64,000 nt of DNA from Enoplosus armatus (taxonomy: Eukaryota; Chordata; Actinopteri; Centrarchiformes; Enoplosidae): NCBI RefSeq assembly GCF_043641665.1, contig NC_092203.1, forward strand, positions 10,455,067 to 10,519,066. Direction: 5' to 3'. Below, piece after piece: positions 61,153 through 64,000 of the stretch. Below the pieces are notes generated by a model. The model saw only the letters and a program-made list of their open reading frames with translations, was not told the DNA's origin and made no database searches. Made by a program: the position numbers and the translations under genes. How positions within the stretch are numbered: position 1 is the first letter of the stretch; each line of letters begins with the position of its first letter.

Positions 61153-61573
61153 GCTGAGCGTGATGTACAGCACTTTGACATGTTATACTACGTTTTTACA
61201 CACCTGTGTATTAAACATTCTGCATGTATTAAAGTACCTGACCTGAACAGGGTCCTGACAAAGGAGCACGTTAGCTGTTAGCTCTTCAGTTTAATTCATG
61301 TCAGGTTTGTTGTCAGGCTGTTTGCTGGATGTCCGAGCGTCTGCACACAAAGTTAGGAGCAGGTTTTTTGACGTGAAGTCGTTTCCAGGTGTGATCGATT
61401 TCCCAGGAAAAACTCACATGAACACACGTTTTCATTCATTCAGTGTATTTAGTTATTTATGTATTATTATTGCAGAGTGGGAATGAGATCTTAAACCTGT
61501 TTTTTCTGTAAATGAGGGGTTTATTTTTTCAGACCTGTTCTTCTGGCTACACAGCAAACAGCTTCTATCTGGC
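61153..61573. other. non-coding DNA
   Basis: Unique-looking with no recognised feature. Confidence 0.5.
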
Positions 61574-61593
61574 TTTTTTTTTTTTTTTTTTTT
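61574..61593. repeat. T20 homopolymer
   Basis: Pure run of 20 T just before a unique island. Confidence 0.93.
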
Positions 61594-61850
61594 GCCTCTC
61601 TCCGAGGCCCTCGGCACCATAAATCCGACTGATTACTCCGCACCCCTTTTGCTTGACTGAACCTTCACAATCAGCCGTGGTCGCCAACAATGAGGCCCTG
61701 ATGAATCAAACATCCATGGCATTAGTTTCACCTTGCTGCCCCTTTCCCATGCGCCGCCGCCTCTTTGTCAGGCCCCGGTTTGATGAGAAGGACTACTGAC
61801 ACTGGCTGCACCTATTGATAGACAATTCTGTAAAGACGGACCCCAACAAC
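61594..61850. promoter_or_regulatory. candidate conserved non-coding island
   Basis: Repeat-free block with CTGATTACTCCGC, CCTGATGAATCAAACATCC, GGCATTAGTTTCACC and ACCTATTGATAGAC words. Texture is enhancer-like; conservation is not shown. Confidence 0.3.
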
Positions 61851-62650
61851 CCTACCAAACCCCAAACGCTCCTCCCTCTTCTTCCCCCCTTTGCCCCCAA
61901 AAATAGGCGACAAAATGTGATTGGAGCGCTGCACTAAAACCCCTGCTGTCTGGTTTGCAGGAGGCTTTGTGTTTAGTTTTTGGCTGTAGGGGTGCTTTTT
62001 TTTTTTTCAGTGTCTCAATATTTGCCAAAGAGGCTACTTTTATGAAAAGCTCCTTCCACACACACATTAAAAAAAACTCCTCTTTGAGATACTAAACACA
62101 TCCAGACCAGGTCTCATGAAACCTTTAAGTGAGCACGATGTCATAAAATGAAAACACATACGTGTCCTCATTAGACGGACGACAGGTGACAAGAAACAGG
62201 AAGTAGTTTGACGGTGAAACACGAACTCGTTTCTACTTTCATTTTTAGAGAAAGGCTTTATGGTTTAGCTGCGAACAAACCATAAATCAAAGTGTTTTCA
62301 TTTAAATGAATTGCCTAACGAGAGTGTTTTACGGTTCCGGTAGACGTTTGACAGACTAGTATGATGAAAAGTTCTGGGAATAAGAGCATGTTGTAAAAAT
62401 AAATCCAGGTACAACGCTTGGCAGAGCATATAATATCAATTATATGGTGTCTCCCAACCTTTAAAGCAGTCGAGCAAACCCACAACGTAGCAAATCCTTA
62501 AAAACTCTTTGTGACTTCCACCAAAAGGCTTAAACCTGTCGTTTATATACCTGAGTTTCCTTCCAGTCCTTGTGGCGTGAATCTGTATTCGCCTCTGCCT
62601 GCAGCACCCAGGTGACTTCCTGCGGCCACTTCCACAGAGCGGAGCTGCGC
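61851..62650. other. non-coding DNA
   Basis: Includes a T12 run (61996-62007) and otherwise unique sequence. No gene. Confidence 0.5.
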
Positions 62651-62683
62651 CATCGCATCGCCATCGCATCGCCATCGCATCGC
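62651..62683 (+). repeat. 11-bp minisatellite, three perfect copies
   Basis: CATCGCATCGC is repeated exactly three times head to tail. It is CpG-rich with two CpG per unit. Confidence 0.92.
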
Positions 62684-62797
62684 CAGCAGAAGATCAAACC
62701 CTAAATGTGCTGCGAAACTGTTTTGGGGGCCACGAACAACGAGCACACAAACGAAGGAGAGGGGAAAGTTGCTATCATGCTCAAGGCTGCTTATAAT

Positions 62798-62823
62798 GAG
62801 AGAGAGAGAGAGAGAGAGAGAGA
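62798..62823. repeat. (GA)13 microsatellite
   Basis: Pure GA tract of 26 bp. Confidence 0.95.
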
Positions 62824-63172
62824 CACTCAGCAGTGAAAGCTCATCCAACGTGCTACCCACAATGTTTTATTCATTGAGATATATTTGATTATATTTGAAT
62901 TTAATTGACATTTGGAGATAAATGAAGAGTTTCATTCCAAAATGAGACATCCACTATTTAACAAAATTAACACCTCTTCTTAGAAAAGTGATGAATGGCA
63001 TTAAAGTAAAATCACATTAAAGCTTCTCGTTGAAGTCGGATGTCTTCTTAATATCGGTCGTTGCCAAAAATAAGCTTCTGTGAATATTTGTCACCACTGA
63101 AGTGATAGTTTGGAGCAGGTTGAAACTAATATTAGCTACAAAAAAACATTTATTGTGTACTTATATCCAGTC
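62824..63172. other. non-coding DNA
   Basis: Unique-looking and AT-rich; nothing recognised. Confidence 0.5.
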
Positions 63173-63230
63173 GTGGTACAAGTACTGTACTAGTAATGAG
63201 GTACCTTTACTGCTGCAACATTAAAGTGAC
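63173..63230 (+). repeat. collapsed copy of the repeat at 26626
   Basis: It reads GTGGTACAAGTACTGTACTA, then GAGGTACCTTTAC, then CTGCAACATTAAAGTGAC. These are start-like and end-like words of the same teleost repeat with the middle missing, so the copy is internally deleted. Confidence 0.5.
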
Positions 63231-63554
63231 ATTTCTTTTTATGCAGATTGGAGCTGCGATCTCACGTGCAGAGGGGAGGCGAGCAGGTACATATCCGGAG
63301 GGGGTGAATTGGACAAATATTTTACATATTTCAGAACATGTAAAGCCACCTTTCAGCTGTAATGAAGTGATTTTGCACCATTCATCAGGTGAGTCGTGCC
63401 CAGCCTCCATCATTACTCATTTGCCAGTGTTCCTCAATTTACTCGCCAATTTATTCTCCATTTATTGGGCCGAACTTTAAATTGTTTTTCGCAATGTTGC
63501 AGGAAATGTTTTTATCAAATGTTGTCATTTGTTCCTATTCAGATGCTCTAACTG

Positions 63555-63556
<2 letters not shown>
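63231..63556. other. non-coding DNA
   Basis: Unique-looking. The 94-codon plus frame at 63196-63480 starts inside the repeat fragment and is unmatched. Confidence 0.45.

Positions 63557-63587
<31 letters not shown>
63557..63587. repeat. (GT)15 microsatellite
   Basis: Pure GT tract of about 31 bp. Confidence 0.95.
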
Positions 63588-63589
<2 letters not shown>

Positions 63590-63704
63590 TGACAACATGT
63601 GCATATGTAGAAATAGAAATAGCACTACCGCTAAAACAAGAGAATTTCAGTTAATTTAGGTGAAGTGGAAAAGTTAACCTGCGTCCTGTTCTGTTGTCTC
63701 TCAG

Positions 63705-63756
63705 ACCTCCGAGGTTGGATGGGAGCAAAATACTGCGACTCCCACGGATCACTTCG
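63705..63756 (+). other. weak candidate short exon
   Basis: A pyrimidine stretch ends in TTGTCTCTCAG at 63694-63704. A GTAAGA donor starts at 63757. The 52-nt interval is open in all three frames, so no frame is favoured and coding potential cannot be judged. Short exons of this size exist in vertebrates, but chance pairs are common. No family is recognised in any frame. The remainder to 64000 is unique and featureless. Confidence 0.15.
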
Positions 63757-64000
63757 GTAAGAAACATCCAATCACAGAGCGTTAAACTCACGATGTTTTG
63801 ATCCCTTTTGCAGCGACTGAGCGTTGACATACTTTAAAACTGAGGGCCGTAACAGACCAACTTAACGATTTGATTATTCTATCAAAAAACAACATGACCT
63901 TGTTTCTGTTCAAACACGTTAAATGTTCTGTGTAGAACCCTTTGCAGCAGCAGCACATGCTTACGCTCCAGCTTACAAGCAATGGGATTGTTTCTGTCGC

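Overview
The window looks like nuclear DNA of a ray-finned fish, most likely a percomorph teleost. The reasons are its very high density of (CA)n/(GT)n microsatellites, many pure C or G tracts of 12-24 bases, and degraded copies of interspersed repeats that are common in teleost genomes. Those copies include tRNA-derived SINE fragments near 41.8 kb and 54.0 kb, a SINE 3' tail near 17.8 kb, a teleost-wide repeat at 26.63-26.86 kb with a second collapsed copy at 63.17 kb, and a 408-bp element with terminal inverted repeats at 15.53-15.94 kb. The species cannot be named from the sequence alone.

I find no protein-coding gene, tRNA, rRNA or CRISPR array that I can support. The longest open frame in six frames is 167 codons (minus strand, 1620-2123), and none of the open frames resembles a protein family I know. 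The frames rich in His-Thr, Cys-Val, Pro or Ser are translations of microsatellites or of pyrimidine tracts. The window is best read as the inside of a large intron or a gene desert. Two short stretches (50482-50653 and 63705-63756) are bounded by good splice-site consensus and are kept only as weak exon candidates.

Layout. 1-8.2 kb is mostly unique DNA with an AT-rich, repeat-free section at 2.4-3.5 kb. 8.2-8.45 kb is a compound CA microsatellite. 8.5-15.5 kb is unique. 15.5-19.7 kb holds the inverted-repeat element, a SINE tail and two long GT tracts. 19.7-26.5 kb alternates unique islands with purine-rich and G-rich tracts and ends in a six-run G-quadruplex motif and a pure G24 tract. 26.6-36 kb contains a teleost repeat and several island-like unique segments. 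36-44.7 kb has TA, C and GT tracts, the SINE at 41.8 kb and more islands. 44.8-46.0 kb is a dense microsatellite cluster with a 44-bp alternating purine-pyrimidine run. 46-64 kb is mainly unique, with CpG-dense islands at 48.4-48.8 and 52.15-52.44 kb, a second SINE at 54 kb, a polypurine tract at 61 kb and a (GT)n near the end.

Several repeat-free islands carry clustered TAATTA-type homeodomain words, TGACAG (MEIS/PBX-like) words and E-boxes, and look like candidate conserved non-coding elements or enhancers. That is inference from texture only, and a multi-species alignment is needed to decide it. No gene network can be read from the window itself.
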